64,000 nt of DNA from Henricia sp. BOLD:AAB3569 (GCA_037783545.1 JBBELK010000375.1:992001-1056000); one strand, 5' to 3'. Positions 45,194 through 56,099 are shown, counted from the first letter of the stretch. Made by a program: numbers and translations. The notes: generated from the letters alone by a model not told the origin.

Positions 45194-48100
45194 CTGAGCG
45201 ACATCGGCGCGCGCGCCCGGACAAAATTTGGACCAGTGGAGATCACTGGAGCTATAAGGCACAGTGGTATACTCCCTCAGGTTTTCTCCAAGACCTCTGA
45301 CACACCAGGCAGATGCTCTACCAGCTGAGCTATAAGGCACAGTGGTATACTCCCTCAGATTTTCCCCAAGACCTCTGACACACCGGGCAGATGCTCTACC
45401 AGCTGAGCTATAAGGCACAGTGGTATACTCCCTCAGGTTTTTCCCAAGACCTCTGACACACCGGGCAGATGCTCCACCAGCTGAGCTATAAGGCACAGTG
45501 GTATACTCTGTCAGGTTTTCCCCAAGACCTCTGACACACCGGGCAGACGCTCCACCAGCTGAGCTATAAGGCACAGTAGTATACATGTACACCCTCAGAT
45601 TTTTCCCAAGACCTATGACACACCAGGCAGATGCTCTACCACCTGAACTATAAGGCAAAGGGGTCATTCCATGTCAAATCACCCAATGGATTTAACCCTA
45701 CCCTCTTCAAATTTGCTCAAATTTGGTTAATAGGGTAACTTTGGCTCAACAAGCTCAAATTTCAAAATTAAAAATTCATCCGACTTACGGTTTTCGCGAT
45801 ACGGCACGTGCTTTTTCGATGATTTCGGTCAAAATGACTCGACCGTCAACTTTCAAACGACCATAAACCCAGTAACCCCTGGTTCAAAATTACATTTTTA
45901 CTAAACATGGCAACTTTGAGAAGAGCTGGAAAGCAAACAAAAAATATTATATCTCTAATTTTAATATTATGAAGAAAACATATGGGGGAAAATTGTCACC
46001 GAAGTTCACCTCTGGATCACGTGATCCACGAGGTCAAATTCAAGGTCAAAGTGAAGGTCAAAGGTCATGGAAAACATACCATGTTAACGCATAAAAATAA
46101 TGGCAGATTTGGATTCCTTGTGCAATCCCCTTTCCAAAAACACCAATTTCAGCCATTTTGACCCAGGGGTTACTGGGTTTATGGTCGTTTGAAAGTTGAC
46201 GGTCGAGTCATTTTGACCAAAATCGTCGAAAAAGCACGCGCCGTATCGCGAAAACCGTAAGTCGGATGAATTTTTAATTTTGAAATTTGAGCTTGTTGAG
46301 TCAAAGTTACCCTATAAACCAAATTTGAGCAAATTTGAAGAGGGTAGGGTTAAAAATTCCATTTTTTTTGGGTGATTTGACATGGAATGACCCAAAGTGG
46401 TATACTCCCTCAGGTTTTCCCCAAGACCTCTGACTCACCAGACAGATGAGCTACAGGGCAGACGCTCTACCATCTGAGCTATAAGGCACAGTGGTATACT
46501 CCCTCAGGTTTTCCCCAAGAACCCAATTGTTCTCTTATTGTTGCATGGGACCGCAACTGAGCAAAGTAACAAACACAATATTTGGTATGGTACCTATTCC
46601 CCATTGAAATGAAACAACCAAACTATGGGATGAGAAAAAAATCAGCAACCGCGAGAGTCATGTCAAACGGACATGAGGCGCATCTACCGGTAGTTTGCTT
46701 ACTAAAATGGCACCTTGAATTTCTACGGAGGTCGGCCCCTGGTAGAGTAGTCTATCTTGCAGCAGGCATTTAACTTTAATAGTTTGTGTAGTATTCAATT
46801 GTTCGTATTCAAATTTATGCAAATAAATGCTTAATTTACATATTACTGCACCATTAATTAATACTGACATATTGATGTACTGTTCTTGCCTTAATCAAAA
46901 TTATGCAAATCTGGCTACTTATTTACATGTCACTGCAGCATGCTAAATTTACTATTTTGCCCTTGCTCATGTATGGTGTTCCCCTGAAGCGGAGGTCCAG
47001 TTCCAGTCACATCATGGCCATGGTTTCATCATGATGTTACCCAGAATGCCCCAATATTTTCTCATGTTTATTCATGCATGGTATCCCTCTGAAACTCAGT
47101 TCCAGTTTTGTTTTTTGGAAGTCACATCATGGCCATGGTTTCATCATGATGTTACCCAGAATGCCCCAATATTTTCTCATGTTTATTCATGCATGGTATC
47201 CCTCTGAAACTGAGTTCCAGTTTTGTTTTTTGGAAGTCACATCATGGCCATGGTTTTATCATGATGCTACCCAGAATGCCCCAATATTTTCTCATGTTTA
47301 TTCATGCATGGTGTATACCCCTGAAACTGAGTTCCAGTTTTATTTTTTAGAAGTCACATAGTGGCCATGGTTTCATGATGCTACCCAGAATGCCCCAATG
47401 CATTGAATGAAATGAGTTAATACTGACATCAGGTGTACTATCCTTTATATCAAGATTTTAATTTTAAAAATTGCTCATTTACATACCATATTTCCCAAAT
47501 ATGTTTGTTTCTACTACGGCATGTTACTCACAGTGGCTCAAGAGTCCAAAAACATTTACTTCCAGCCAAAAAGCTACAAGAGTTGAATACAGCTTTCAAA
47601 GATTTTTGCAAACTCTGTTAGGGGCCGTCCATAAAGGAGGGGGGGAGGGGGTTGTTGACATTGCGTACAGGGTGGCAGGGGGGAGGGTCCAAGCCAATGC
47701 GTATGTACGCAAACTGAAAATGTGCTTTTACTAAAACGAGAAAGGAATTGGACAAGTTGACAAACATATTAGACAGGCCCCACATTTTTGTCACTCATCT
47801 CACATTTTTTTCACTCCTCAATTTAAGTTTTTCCCATTAAATCTGCAGTTTGTGTAAACAAAAATGCAAAAACAATCTCATTTATTTCAGATTTTGGAGG
47901 CGACATGCGAATCGTTAGTAGTATATAGCACTATACATGTAGTACTGAACCATTTACCAATGCTTACTAATGCTGAGGTATATGGAATGCGTATGCATAC
48001 AGGGGTGAAGAGGTTGGAGCCACTGTGTACGCCATGCGTACAGGGGGGGGGGGGGGGGGGGGGGTCTAAAAAGTTACTGTATTTCTAGCATTGTGTGCTA

Positions 48101-51100
48101 TGATATCATTGGAAAGTCTGTTTATTTCTCTAACAGTTTGTCCCGTTCGTTATGAACATAATTTGTGGGATGAGCACCATCAAACAAATTTGTCAGTATG
48201 TTTTCCTCATTTCTGTTACTTAGAAAGTTGGTTTTTCTGTTGAACACTGTTAAGCCTAGCGTCCATCGACATTGCAACTGGAAGCAACTCGACCATCAGT
48301 TGCTGTCGATGTGTGCAGCAACTGGGAACATCCAGTTTTCAAAGCGCACACATCGACACGGCAAATTGGTAAAGCCTACAGTACATTGACCTTTCAACTG
48401 GAAGCAACTGTTGCTGTCGATGTGCGCGCACGTATTCAGACACACGCGTGCAACTGACAGCAACTAGTTGCAACTACGTGTGCATGTACATTGACGCAAC
48501 TGACCGCTACTGGGTACAACTACAGTTGCCAGAAGGTAGAACATGAGCAACTCGCGGCAACTCCAGTTGCCAGTAGTTGCAAGTACGAGCACATCAACCT
48601 TTTTGAGCAACTGATCAGTTGCTCCCAGTTGCCGCGAGTTGCTTCAAGTTGCCGGAAACACCAGTTGCCACTACAGTGTAGTTGCTTCCAGTTGCAATGT
48701 GGATGTACGCTAGGCTTTAAAGACCCACCCACATTCACAACAGAGTAATTAAGTAAACTTTACATACTCATGCATTTCATTTGATTTCCTTTTAACAGGA
48801 CCAATTTATGAAGCTCCTTTGTGTTGCTGCCCATGCTTGGCCTCACCTGGACTATTGGACTCCACATACCGGTACATGTCTCTCTCTTGTTGGAATTCAT
48901 TTGTCATCATGAGCAGCTTTTAGGTATTGTAATCATCAGCTTGTTACTACTTCTCTACATTAGGAATAGCTTGCTCTTTCCCAATATAATCTTACAGCAC
49001 TTTTGCTCAGTGATTTCCCAAGAACTATCATTATGTTAACAATTTGTGCTTGGGTGGGATTCGAACCCACAACCTTCTGCATTCTGAAGCAGTTTCCTTA
49101 ACTACTCAACCTCTCGGTGTGCTGGTGTCAAAGGGCCTGTTTGATTCTTGCAACATTTAGTATAAAAACTAATCCCTTGCCCTTTTCCGACAATTTATAA
49201 GAACAATTAAAAATATCAAAATGTGCTTGGGTGGGACTCGAACCCATATCCTTATTCTCCTACATTCTACTACAACAGTTGACTTGACCACTCGGTGTGC
49301 TGGTTCAAATCATGGAGCAGTTGGGACTGGAACCTAGAACAGTTGCCTCACTCATTCGACCACTGAGTGTACTGGTCTCAAAGAGCCAGTTGGTTTCACA
49401 ACTAATCCCCTGCCCTTTTCTGATGCAATTTATCAGCACTTTATGCTCGGAGCTTTCCCAAGAACTCTGTTAAAACCTGTGCTTGGGTGGACTTGAACCC
49501 ACAACCTTCTGAATTCTAGAGCAGTTGTTTTTAACCTTTCAACCAATCATTACGCAGGTGTCAAAGGGCCAATTTGAATCATGGAAGTTGGTATCACAAC
49601 TAATCTAGAGTAGTTGCCTCAACCACTTGACCACTCAGTGCGCTGGTATCAAAGGGCCAGTCTGAATCATGGAGCAGTTGGTATCACAACTGCCCTTTCT
49701 TGGTCAAATTTATAAGAACTGCTAAAAACATCAAAATGTGGTTGGGTGGGACTTGAACCTAGAGCAGTTGTCTCAAATTATTCAACTACTCAGTGCATTG
49801 GTGCAAAAGGGTCTATTTGAATCGTGGAGCAGTTGGCATCACAACTAATCCCTTTCCCCTTTTTGACGATATTTATTTTTGCTATGTGCTCAGCGCTTTC
49901 CCAAGAACTATGTTAGAACCTTGTGCTTGGGTGGGACTCGAACCCACAGCCTTCTGCATTGTAGAGCAGTTGTCTTAACCACTCGCCCACTCAGTGAGCT
50001 GGTGTCGGACTGTCAGTTTGAATCATTAAAAAAACCAGTGCTTGGGTGGGACTCGAACCCACAGTCGAGCAGATCTTCTAAGCACTTTTGTAAGGCACAT
50101 TTTTGTATATTCTTCTTTAATTACTGAAACATCTTTTAGCAAATTCCGCTCAAACTCCATAACATTTTCGGGCCTGTTGTCTGTTTTGGCACCGATTTGG
50201 CACCGTCATATTTAGTTAGATGATAGCATTTCTGCGGTTGTACCAGTGTGGATGAACTAGCTAAAATAAACCATCTTTTGTTTGGATCAATTCTGCTTTC
50301 ATAAAATGCATTAAGTTCATTCATAGCTCCACACATTTTCCACTTTAGTGTTAGATATTTGGTTTGAAGTCTTACATGTAGCTCTGATTTGTAAGTACCG
50401 TAACTTTGTTAACTTATATATTTTCTTTCCCTTTTAGTCTGTGGCTACTGTTCATATGCACCACCCATCATGTTGAGATTTGCTGGGAGAAGAAATCTGG
50501 CCAGTGTTGACCTACAGTATCAGTAAGTCACAGTACATTGTTCTGTTCATCTTTACTGCAAATCCATTTTGGGTCAATTTTATGACAATAATTTTTTTTT
50601 TAAATCACAAGGGGTTAGTCCAGCAGTTATTTGCACAAATCGGCATAAAAATATATATATGACTTTTAAAAAAATGTCTCAGAAATTATCAGGAAAACAA
50701 TTTTTGCCCGTTTCCAACCTGTTTTGGTACGTTTCAAAGTTAAATTTTAAATCTTTTTTGTCTTTACTGAAAATCCATACTGATGTACCCCGGTAGGGTC
50801 GTCTCTACCATCCCAATCAACTCTGATTGTGAATGTAGCCTGCAGTTTATACAGTGAACACTCATTGGGGAAGATTCCACTACACATTCAAATATTTGCG
50901 GAAATGCCTCTCATCTTGCATTTTAATTGCTCTACACTTCACGTTAATTTCTCCAAAGCAGTTTATTTGTAAACTCCACCATGCGTGAGGCAATCCATGA
51001 TTTTAAACAAATCAGATGTGAATCTTTGTAAGCAACCTAACGTGTCTTCATTTTTCCAGCCAAATTGAAAAATTCATCAACTTTTAATTTTCTCTAAACT

Positions 51101-51965
51101 TGCAGCATTTTATAACGTAGTCGTTATGTTTTCTTAATTTGTGACAGGTGACAAAGACGTGTGTGCCAAGCGATGTCGACCAGAAGCTGAATATTTTCAA
51201 GATCTGTTTTAGCAGACCTCACTGCATCGTCTTCAGAGTGGCCAAGATTGACCCACGGTGAGCGGGGAATTTTTGCAACACATACCATATTTTCCAGAAA
51301 ATACCTTTGTCTGGTCTCAAAATAAAAGAAATAAGTTTCAGTTGTTCTGAAGAGATAACTTGGGCCCAAAAAGGGTTACAAATAGTGTGACAACATGCCT
51401 TTCTAAAAACCCTGTATACCAATTTCCAATATACACTCGTAACTGGGACGGCCTAAAATGTAACACAAGTGTCCGTCCCGGTTACGAGCGTATATTGGAA
51501 ATTTGATCACAGGGTTTTTAGAAAGGCATGTTGTCACACTATTTGTAACCCTTTTTGGGCCTAAGTTATCTCTTCAGAACAACTGAAACTTATTTATTTT
51601 ATTTTGAGACCAGACAAAGGTATTTTCTCGAAAATATGGTCTGTATTGCCAAAATGCCCTCTTTACTGTATAAAGTATCTCCAGTTTTCGAAAAATGACC
51701 ATTGGGCCTTCAGGAGTTGCAGTTTACAGGCATGCAACTTTTCCTCATCTGCACCATCGGAAATTTAAAAAACACTGTACAAAGTCGGACATTTGTTTGC
51801 ATTTCCCTTGTAACACAGTTGCATGCCTGAGTTTACAGCATAGAAAAACATTATCTGATTCAACAAATATGGAAATGTTGCATTTGTGCCATCTGTAGAT
51901 TTACTATACTGTTTAAAAACCTTTTACTTTTCCCCCGCAGACACAAGTTGAAGAAATCAGGATGA
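41938..51965 (+). CDS. Unidentified small spliced gene (about 100 residues)
   Basis: Candidate exons 41938-42016, 42693-42781, 51148-51257 and 51941-51965 join in frame to 303 nt ending TGA. The internal exons have strong sites: TATTCAC AG|..GAGAG|GTGAGT, TTTGTGACAG|..CACG|GTGAGC, and a last acceptor CTTTTCCCCCGCAG|. The product would be hydrophilic with strands ELHITHYKNGRVAMD and LNIFKICFSRPHCIVFRVAK and a basic end HKLKKSG. No family is recognised. The first exon is the weakest (donor GTATAG). Two further exon-like segments at 48799-48871 and 50438-50522 join in frame to the 42693 exon but end in a stop at the next junction, so they may be alternative exons. An AATAAA at 52358 fits a 3' end. 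Confidence 0.42.
42047..42640. repeat. Repeated GGGGCATCGGGGCCAACTCA blocks and an inverted repeat
   Basis: CTTGAAGGGGCATCGGGGCC, AACTCAGCAGGGCATGAGGCC and CCTTGGTTAATGTCAA recur at about 42047, 42177 and 42567. Between them, GTGGAAGCAATGTGCGTGCG is inverted at 42440-42475, giving a foldback of about 140 bp. Confidence 0.6.
42693..42781 (+). CDS. Unidentified gene, candidate exon 2
   Basis: An 89-nt segment encoding WRWSPQTVELHITHYKNGRV and AMDTENTGE. A pyrimidine-rich acceptor and GTGAGT donor. All other frames either stop or fail to join onward. Confidence 0.5.
44711..45248. mobile_element. CAGTG-ended element inserted in the array, with poly-C
   Basis: The ends CAGTGTTCTCCACTG and CAGTGGAGATCACTG are inverse to each other. 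The array words GAGCT at 44706-44710 and 45249-45253 form a 5-bp duplication. TTTTGTCCGGGCG words repeat at both ends. A run of 41 C (45152-45192) and a palindromic CAGCGCCCTCAAGAGC patch lie inside. Confidence 0.75.
45661..46393. mobile_element. 733-bp foldback element inserted in the array
   Basis: It begins GGGTCATTCCATGTCAAATC and ends with the inverse. The arms of about 230 bp include GGTTTTCGCGATACGGC and GTTTGAAAGTTGACGGTCGA. AAAG flanks both sides (45657-45660 and 46394-46397), a likely 4-bp duplication. A centre of about 270 bp has no coding frame. Confidence 0.8.
46995..47410 (+). repeat. 115-bp tandem repeat, about 3.6 units
   Basis: CATCATGGCCATGGTTTCAT restarts at 47010, 47125, 47240 and (diverged) 47357. 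Each unit contains ACCCAGAATGCCCCAATATT and GAGTTCCAGTTTTGTTTTTT. Confidence 0.85.
47630..48090. repeat. Unclassified repeat with G-run (22)
   Basis: GGGGGGAGGGGGTTGTTGACATT at 47640 and a 22-base G run at 48043-48064 bracket AT-rich sequence. No gene signals. Confidence 0.35.
48250..48720. mobile_element. Element with AAGCCTAGCGTCCAT ends and dense GCAACT/AGTTGC words
   Basis: The left end AAGCCTAGCGTCCATCGACA is mirrored by ATGTACGCTAGGCTT on the right. More than twenty GCAACT/AGTTGC words create many competing hairpins. It ends 79 bp before the candidate exon at 48799. Confidence 0.65.
48799..48871 (+). CDS. Unidentified gene, candidate alternative exon
   Basis: Acceptor TTCCTTTTAACAG| and donor G|GTACAT. 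DQFMKLLCVAAHAWPHLDYW is read in phase 0 from the 42693 exon and passes phase 1 to 50438. Confidence 0.3.
49040..50070 (-). repeat. Cluster of tRNA-derived SINE-like units
   Basis: Minus-strand copies of a tRNA-like head: GTCGAGTGGTTAAGAC (A box, tRNA-Leu/Ser-like) and GTGGGTTCGAGTCCCACCC (B box). Heads are near 49046, 49220, 49485, 49740, 49930 and 50045, separated by a shared body with CAAAGGGCCAGTTTGAATCA and CACAACTAATCCCTTGCCC. Mutations in most heads argue against functional tRNAs. Confidence 0.7.
50438..50522 (+). CDS. Unidentified gene, candidate alternative exon
   Basis: Acceptor TTTCTTTCCCTTTTAG| and donor CA|GTAAGT. CGYCSYAPPIMLRFAGRRNL is the only open frame. Whether the donor is used or read through, translation stops (CAG TGA or CAG TAA). 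Confidence 0.3.
51148..51257 (+). CDS. Unidentified gene, candidate exon 3
   Basis: 110 nt fully open in phase 0: VTKTCVPSDVDQKLNIFKIC then FSRPHCIVFRVAKIDP. Its donor is followed 10 bp later by a large foldback. Confidence 0.48.
51268..51657. mobile_element. Foldback repeat directly after candidate exon 3
   Basis: Arms of about 190 bp: TTTCCAGAAAATACCTTTGT, AACTGAAACTTATTT-type, GGGTTACAAATAGTGTGACA and CCAATATACACTCGTAAC are each inverted on the other side around a centre near 51460. There are few mismatches. Confidence 0.75.
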
Positions 51966-52357
51966 TTGAACCTTCTGCCACAGAGTTCCCAAAAAAACCC
52001 AAAGCAACTTTCCAACAAGAAGCTCTGCTGTCCAAGCCTCTCTCCAAAAACAGTTTGTAAACATTGAATCAACTCAACTGAACCTTCCATCTATCAGTCC
52101 CTAAGCACACAACTCTTCAATGTCTCAAAAAAATGACTAACAGCTTGTAAACAAACCAAAACTTGCTCAAATTATTTTCTCAAAAAATGACTAACAGTTT
52201 GTAAACATTGACTTAATATTCTTGTCTTCATTTAGCAACAACCAATTGTATTTATTTCTCTTGTAGCATTGTTAAATGTACTTTAACAAATATAGTAATG
52301 TTTGTAAACAATCTTATTTAAATAGTGTTATATAGTTAAAGTAACTTCCAAAGTCAA

Positions 52358-52363
52358 AATAAA
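52358..52363 (+). promoter_or_regulatory. Candidate polyadenylation signal
   Basis: AATAAA with TTTCATTTGTCATGTTTG downstream, 393 bp after the predicted stop of the unidentified plus-strand gene. Confidence 0.4.
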
Positions 52364-52409
52364 AGTCACTGACAACAAAAGTTTCATTTGTCATGTTTGT
52401 AAACAAGTC

Positions 52410-53230
52410 TCATTTTATTCTGTACTCCAATAAGTAAACCAAGTAATATATTCAAGTAAAATGTTCATTAACTTAATTTATGCAAGGTCCTAATTGCTAT
52501 TGTCTTTACAGATAGTCCAGGGCTCGGTGGACCAAAATTATAATTTGAAAATCGAACAGGGGTTGCTCCCTGTCCGATTTTCTAATGTATTGAAGTGGAG
52601 GTTTCCCTCCTCTACCTGTTAAAGAAAAAATTAATAAAAATGGTGTACAAAGAAATACAATCACTGTAAAACAAGAAAATATAATTACAAACGATAACTG
52701 CAATTTCAAGAAACAAATCAGTAAAACACAACATTTGTAACTTGGTAAATCACAATTAAGTTACATATTGTTAGTAACAACATGACAAGAAAATTGACTT
52801 TCTCAAGTTTTCTGTCTACATACCCAATTGACTAAAAATACCATCGGCAATTTGTTCCAGATTACGACGTACCACGGCACAAAGACATCACTCGCGAAAA
52901 GATTTTAAAACTATTCCGTCTGGAACCGAGGTTGTAGTCGAGTCCATCAAACGTCCAGAAGCAAAGAATGAGCATGCACAAACAAATGCCTTTGTTGGAG
53001 TTCATTTGAGTAGCCTGTGACTTGAATTAAGACCCAGGGACTTGTGGTGGACTTGACTACAACCCTGCTTGCAGCCTCATGAGCTCCCATTTCTGAAAAA
53101 GAAAATTACAAAAATTAATTTCAGATCAACACAATTTACAATGCATTTCATACCAAAACAAAATGATTTTTGAGTTAAATTTCTCATAACTTATTCCAAT
53201 TGCCTAAAACAATTTACCAGTCGTACAAAA
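52410..53230. other. Downstream region, repeats only
   Basis: 52510-52620 contains a GGGTTGCTCCCTGTCCGATT patch. 52929-53070 looks like a relative of the 16382 transposon (GGTTGTAGTCGAGTCC ... GTGGACTTGACTACAACCC). The segment from 53091 downward on the minus strand could be the 3' UTR of the minus-strand gene at 57-59 kb. Confidence 0.35.
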
Positions 53231-53335
53231 AAGTACCTTTTAGCTGGAAATCATGTGTAGCTTTTTGAACTGTATTATGTTCAATAAATTTCCTGTTGGT
53301 GAATACTTTTGCATTAATATAGCATGGAAGTCATC

Positions 53336-53525
53336 TACAGGGGTCACCTTATATAATAATACAGCATTTGTCTCAAATTTACTTGAAAATTTCTTTTTAC
53401 AGGGAAAAAATTTCTGTGACATTTCTGACGTTACACACGTAACATACATTTTCCCCCTGTAAAAAGGAACTTTTAGATAAATTTGAAACAAATGCTGTAC
53501 TATTATAAGGTGCCCCCTGTAGATG
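53336..53525. repeat. Hairpin of about 190 bp
   Basis: CTACAGGGGTCACCTTATAT on the left faces TTATAAGGTGCCCCCTGTAG on the right. ACAGCATTTGTCTCAAATTT is inverted within. Confidence 0.7.
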
Positions 53526-53555
53526 ACTACCATGCTAAACTCCTCAAAAAAAGTT

Positions 53556-53960
53556 CGGAAAGTCAAGTTTGACTGACGATTTTTCTCTTGTTACTAAATC
53601 ATTTCCCTTGAAATTTGTATCATTGGAAAGCCCCGTTATTCCTCTTTACAGTGATGTGTCATTTGTTATGATTAATCGATTGGGGGATGTGTAGTTTAGC
53701 GGAATACAGGGGTGGGTGGAAAGTGAAATGTCACAAAATTCACTGCTATTGTCGTGCATTCCCCTTTTGCTTTGAGGATGGGAATGTGTCAATGCATTTT
53801 GTGACATTACAGCCGCCCCGTATTCAGCTGTACTGCACATCCCCAAATTGCTTAATCATAACAAATGACACATCGTAATAACAGGGCTTTCCAATGATAT
53901 AAAATTCAAGGAAAATTTTTTTGCAACAAGAGAAATCGACAGTCAAACTTGACTTTCCGG
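53556..53960. repeat. Foldback of about 400 bp
   Basis: CGGAAAGTCAAGTTTGACTG is mirrored by CAGTCAAACTTGACTTTCCG. The arms include TTCTCTTGTT, CATTGGAAAGCCC and ACAAATGACACATC. It sits next to the 53336 hairpin and they may be one composite element. Confidence 0.7.
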
Positions 53961-54212
53961 AAATGCTTCAAAATGTCACACACAGGTTTATTTAAACATG
54001 TCCAGTTTACGTGATCACTAAATGGGTTGACAGGAAAATTTCCACATGTTTAGTTTTATTAGAATGTAAAATGTTACAGCAAAAAATTTGCAGATTTGAT
54101 CAGGAAAAACCCAAAATTTACCCAAAAAATGTGACTTATTCTAAAATGAGTTGGATGTTGCACAGCCCGAGTCAAGTTTTTGCAAGTATAACTGGAAATC
54201 AGTGGCGGTTCT

Positions 54213-54461
54213 AGGCTTATGGACATTTCAAGCACTACCCAGATAGTGCCTGGATCCACTGCCAATTTCTAGTCATGATCACAAAAACCTGGCCCAGGCT
54301 CATGGACATTTCAAGCACTACCCAGATAGTGCCTGGATCCACTGCCAATTTCTAGTCATGATCACAAAAACCTGGCCCAGGCTCATGGACATTTCAAGCA
54401 CTACCCAGATAGTGCCTGGATCCACTGCCGATTTCTAGTCATGATCACAGAAACTCAGCCC
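54213..54461 (+). repeat. 83-bp tandem repeat, three units
   Basis: Units start at 54213, 54296 and 54379 with AGGCTCATGGACATTTCAAG and contain AGATAGTGCCTGGATCCACT and TCTAGTCATGATCAC. They are nearly identical. Confidence 0.85.
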
Positions 54462-54803
54462 AAGCTGTCAGACACATTTTTCAAAAACAAAATTACATTT
54501 TTTGGCCAATCCTCCGGTTTTCTGATGATTGAGTACTGAATTCTTTCCTCATAAAACCAGGTTAATTTAGTTCAACTTTGAAAATGCACACAAACTTGTT
54601 TATGGTTTTTCAATGATTATCAATTTATAGGTAAGAATTAAGGGTTTTTCCCTATAAAAAAAAACAAACTAAATTTAAGAATTTGCTTAGAATTTTGTTT
54701 AGCCATTCTCGTGTTTTGAGCACAAACTGCATGTTACACATTTCATTTTCTACAAAAAAGAAAAGGTCAATTCATGTGGCGTGGATTGCATTTGAGACAA
54801 TAG

Positions 54804-55218
54804 AGAGGTTTCGCAAGGTGACGAATACGGATAACGGTAACCGTTCACCTTGATGCGCTCACTGAACTGGGTTTCGCACTGTGTGACTATGTGCATACAT
54901 TCATCTGCTAAATATGCTCTGCGCTTGGCTTTGTTTGCAGCAGATTTTCCTCACTTTCACGTGGGAATGATTCATTAAATTCGATCGGTATTCATGGAAG
55001 ATACATCACAAAGAAACAAAATGCATAAAACTTATTAATCCATCACGGAAAAAGCGAAAAATCTGCATAACCGGTATCCGTTTTTATGCTACGCGTATGG
55101 AGGCCGATAACCGTTGTTCACGCATATGAAAACATGTGTACTATATACGGTTACGCGTCACGAGACGCGCATAAAGTCATGACGTATCGGTATCCGTGAC
55201 GGTGCGAAAACCTCCCTA
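54804..55218. mobile_element. Foldback with GAGAGGTTTCGCA ends
   Basis: GAGAGGTTTCGCAAGGTGAC and GAATACGGATAACGGT on the left; CGGTATCCGTGACGGTGCGA then AAACCTCCCT on the right. The interior has CpG-rich ACGCGT patches and no frame. Confidence 0.6.
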
Positions 55219-55729
55219 ATGATTAGTTCTAAACGTGGGTTCTCTCCACCCAGGAGTAAATGGGTACCTATAAGGACAGTGAATGTTGATATGTTTGCTG
55301 GAATACATGTATTATAATGGCAGACAGTTCATGTTGTAACATGCAGTTTGTACTCCAATTTTAAACCACTTCAGCAAGTAAATTCATTCCCTTTGCACAT
55401 ATGCAATAAGTAAAGTTTGTTTAATCTACATTTGATTTTGTGCTGTACATTTACCAGCATGTCTGAATGAAAATTGTGGCCATGCACAACATGGAACCTT
55501 CCGACTTTTGACACAGATGAGTAGGTGAAGTCTGTACGATGTATGTATTCATGTAGCCTTTTCGCAAATTCAACTTGATGTGCACAGGTTTCAGGATGAT
55601 ATACGGATACAAATACACTGCTATATTTTCTTCTTTAATAGCATAGTGCAGGTAATTTGCAGAATGAGTTATAAGTATCGTGGCAGTTTGGGTCATTAAC
55701 TTACAAACTTCAGGTGGAAACACCCGAAG

Positions 55730-55990
55730 GTTGTGGTTTTCAGACTGCTTGAGGTACTTGTGCCCTTGAGCAAGGCGCTTTACCCCAATTGCTTCATCCT
55801 GTGGATGGGATGTAAAGCCCTACATGTAGGTCCAGTATTGTGTAATGCATCTTAAAGATCCTAGAACATTCTTTCGGAAGAGAAGGGGAATTTTCCCAAT
55901 GTCTCTGGCTTAGCCGCCACTTGCCGATCTATGTATCAATATTGAGGTGGTTCGCATTGAGATGTCAAGAGACATGAAATGCGCTATTAA
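55730..55990 (+). mobile_element. SINE-like repeat with CCCTTGAGCAAGGCGC core
   Basis: GTGCCCTTGAGCAAGGCGCT followed by TTACCCCAATTGCTTC resembles the conserved central domain of V-SINE-type elements known from fish (from memory). A weaker second copy is at 56855-56910 (GTGCCTTTGGGCAAGACATT ... AATTGCCTC). The tRNA head was not identified. Confidence 0.4.
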
Positions 55991-56099
55991 AGGACACCAG
56001 AAATTTATCAGTAAATTTATTTGTGTACACTGATTTTGCCACTGATTTCTCAAGCAATGAAATTACGAAAAGGCCAATAATTTAGTTATTTTCCTAACT

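Larger units (their letters stand above)
43232..46535 (-). repeat. 78-bp tRNA-derived tandem array, about 27 units, twice interrupted
   Basis: On the minus strand each unit reads TATAGCTCAGCTGGTAGAGC, then an anticodon-arm-like GCCTGGTGTGTCAGAGGTC, then a degenerate TTGGGGAAAACCTGAGGGA where a T arm would be. The first part is a good tRNA D arm with A box; the B box is not intact. The period is 78 bp (26 codons), so stop-free frames run through many units and give a spurious 26-residue protein repeat. A few units carry a CTGCTGAGCTA or ACATGTATAA indel. The array is split by insertions at 44711-45248 and 45661-46393. Confidence 0.85.

Noticed and set aside
44942-45328. Poly-Gly, poly-Ala and poly-Pro frames
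   Set aside because: Produced by the 41-base C run in three frames and both strands.
43571-45667. Minus-strand frames of 196 and 241 codons with a 26-residue tandem protein repeat
   Set aside because: The frame exists only because the tRNA-derived unit is 78 bp; it is not preceded by a promoter-like region, runs through inserted transposons and poly-C, and its sequence is a translated tRNA half.
49040-50070. Functional tRNA genes
   Set aside because: Heads vary at conserved positions, several lack one of the two boxes, and acceptor stems could not be closed convincingly by eye.
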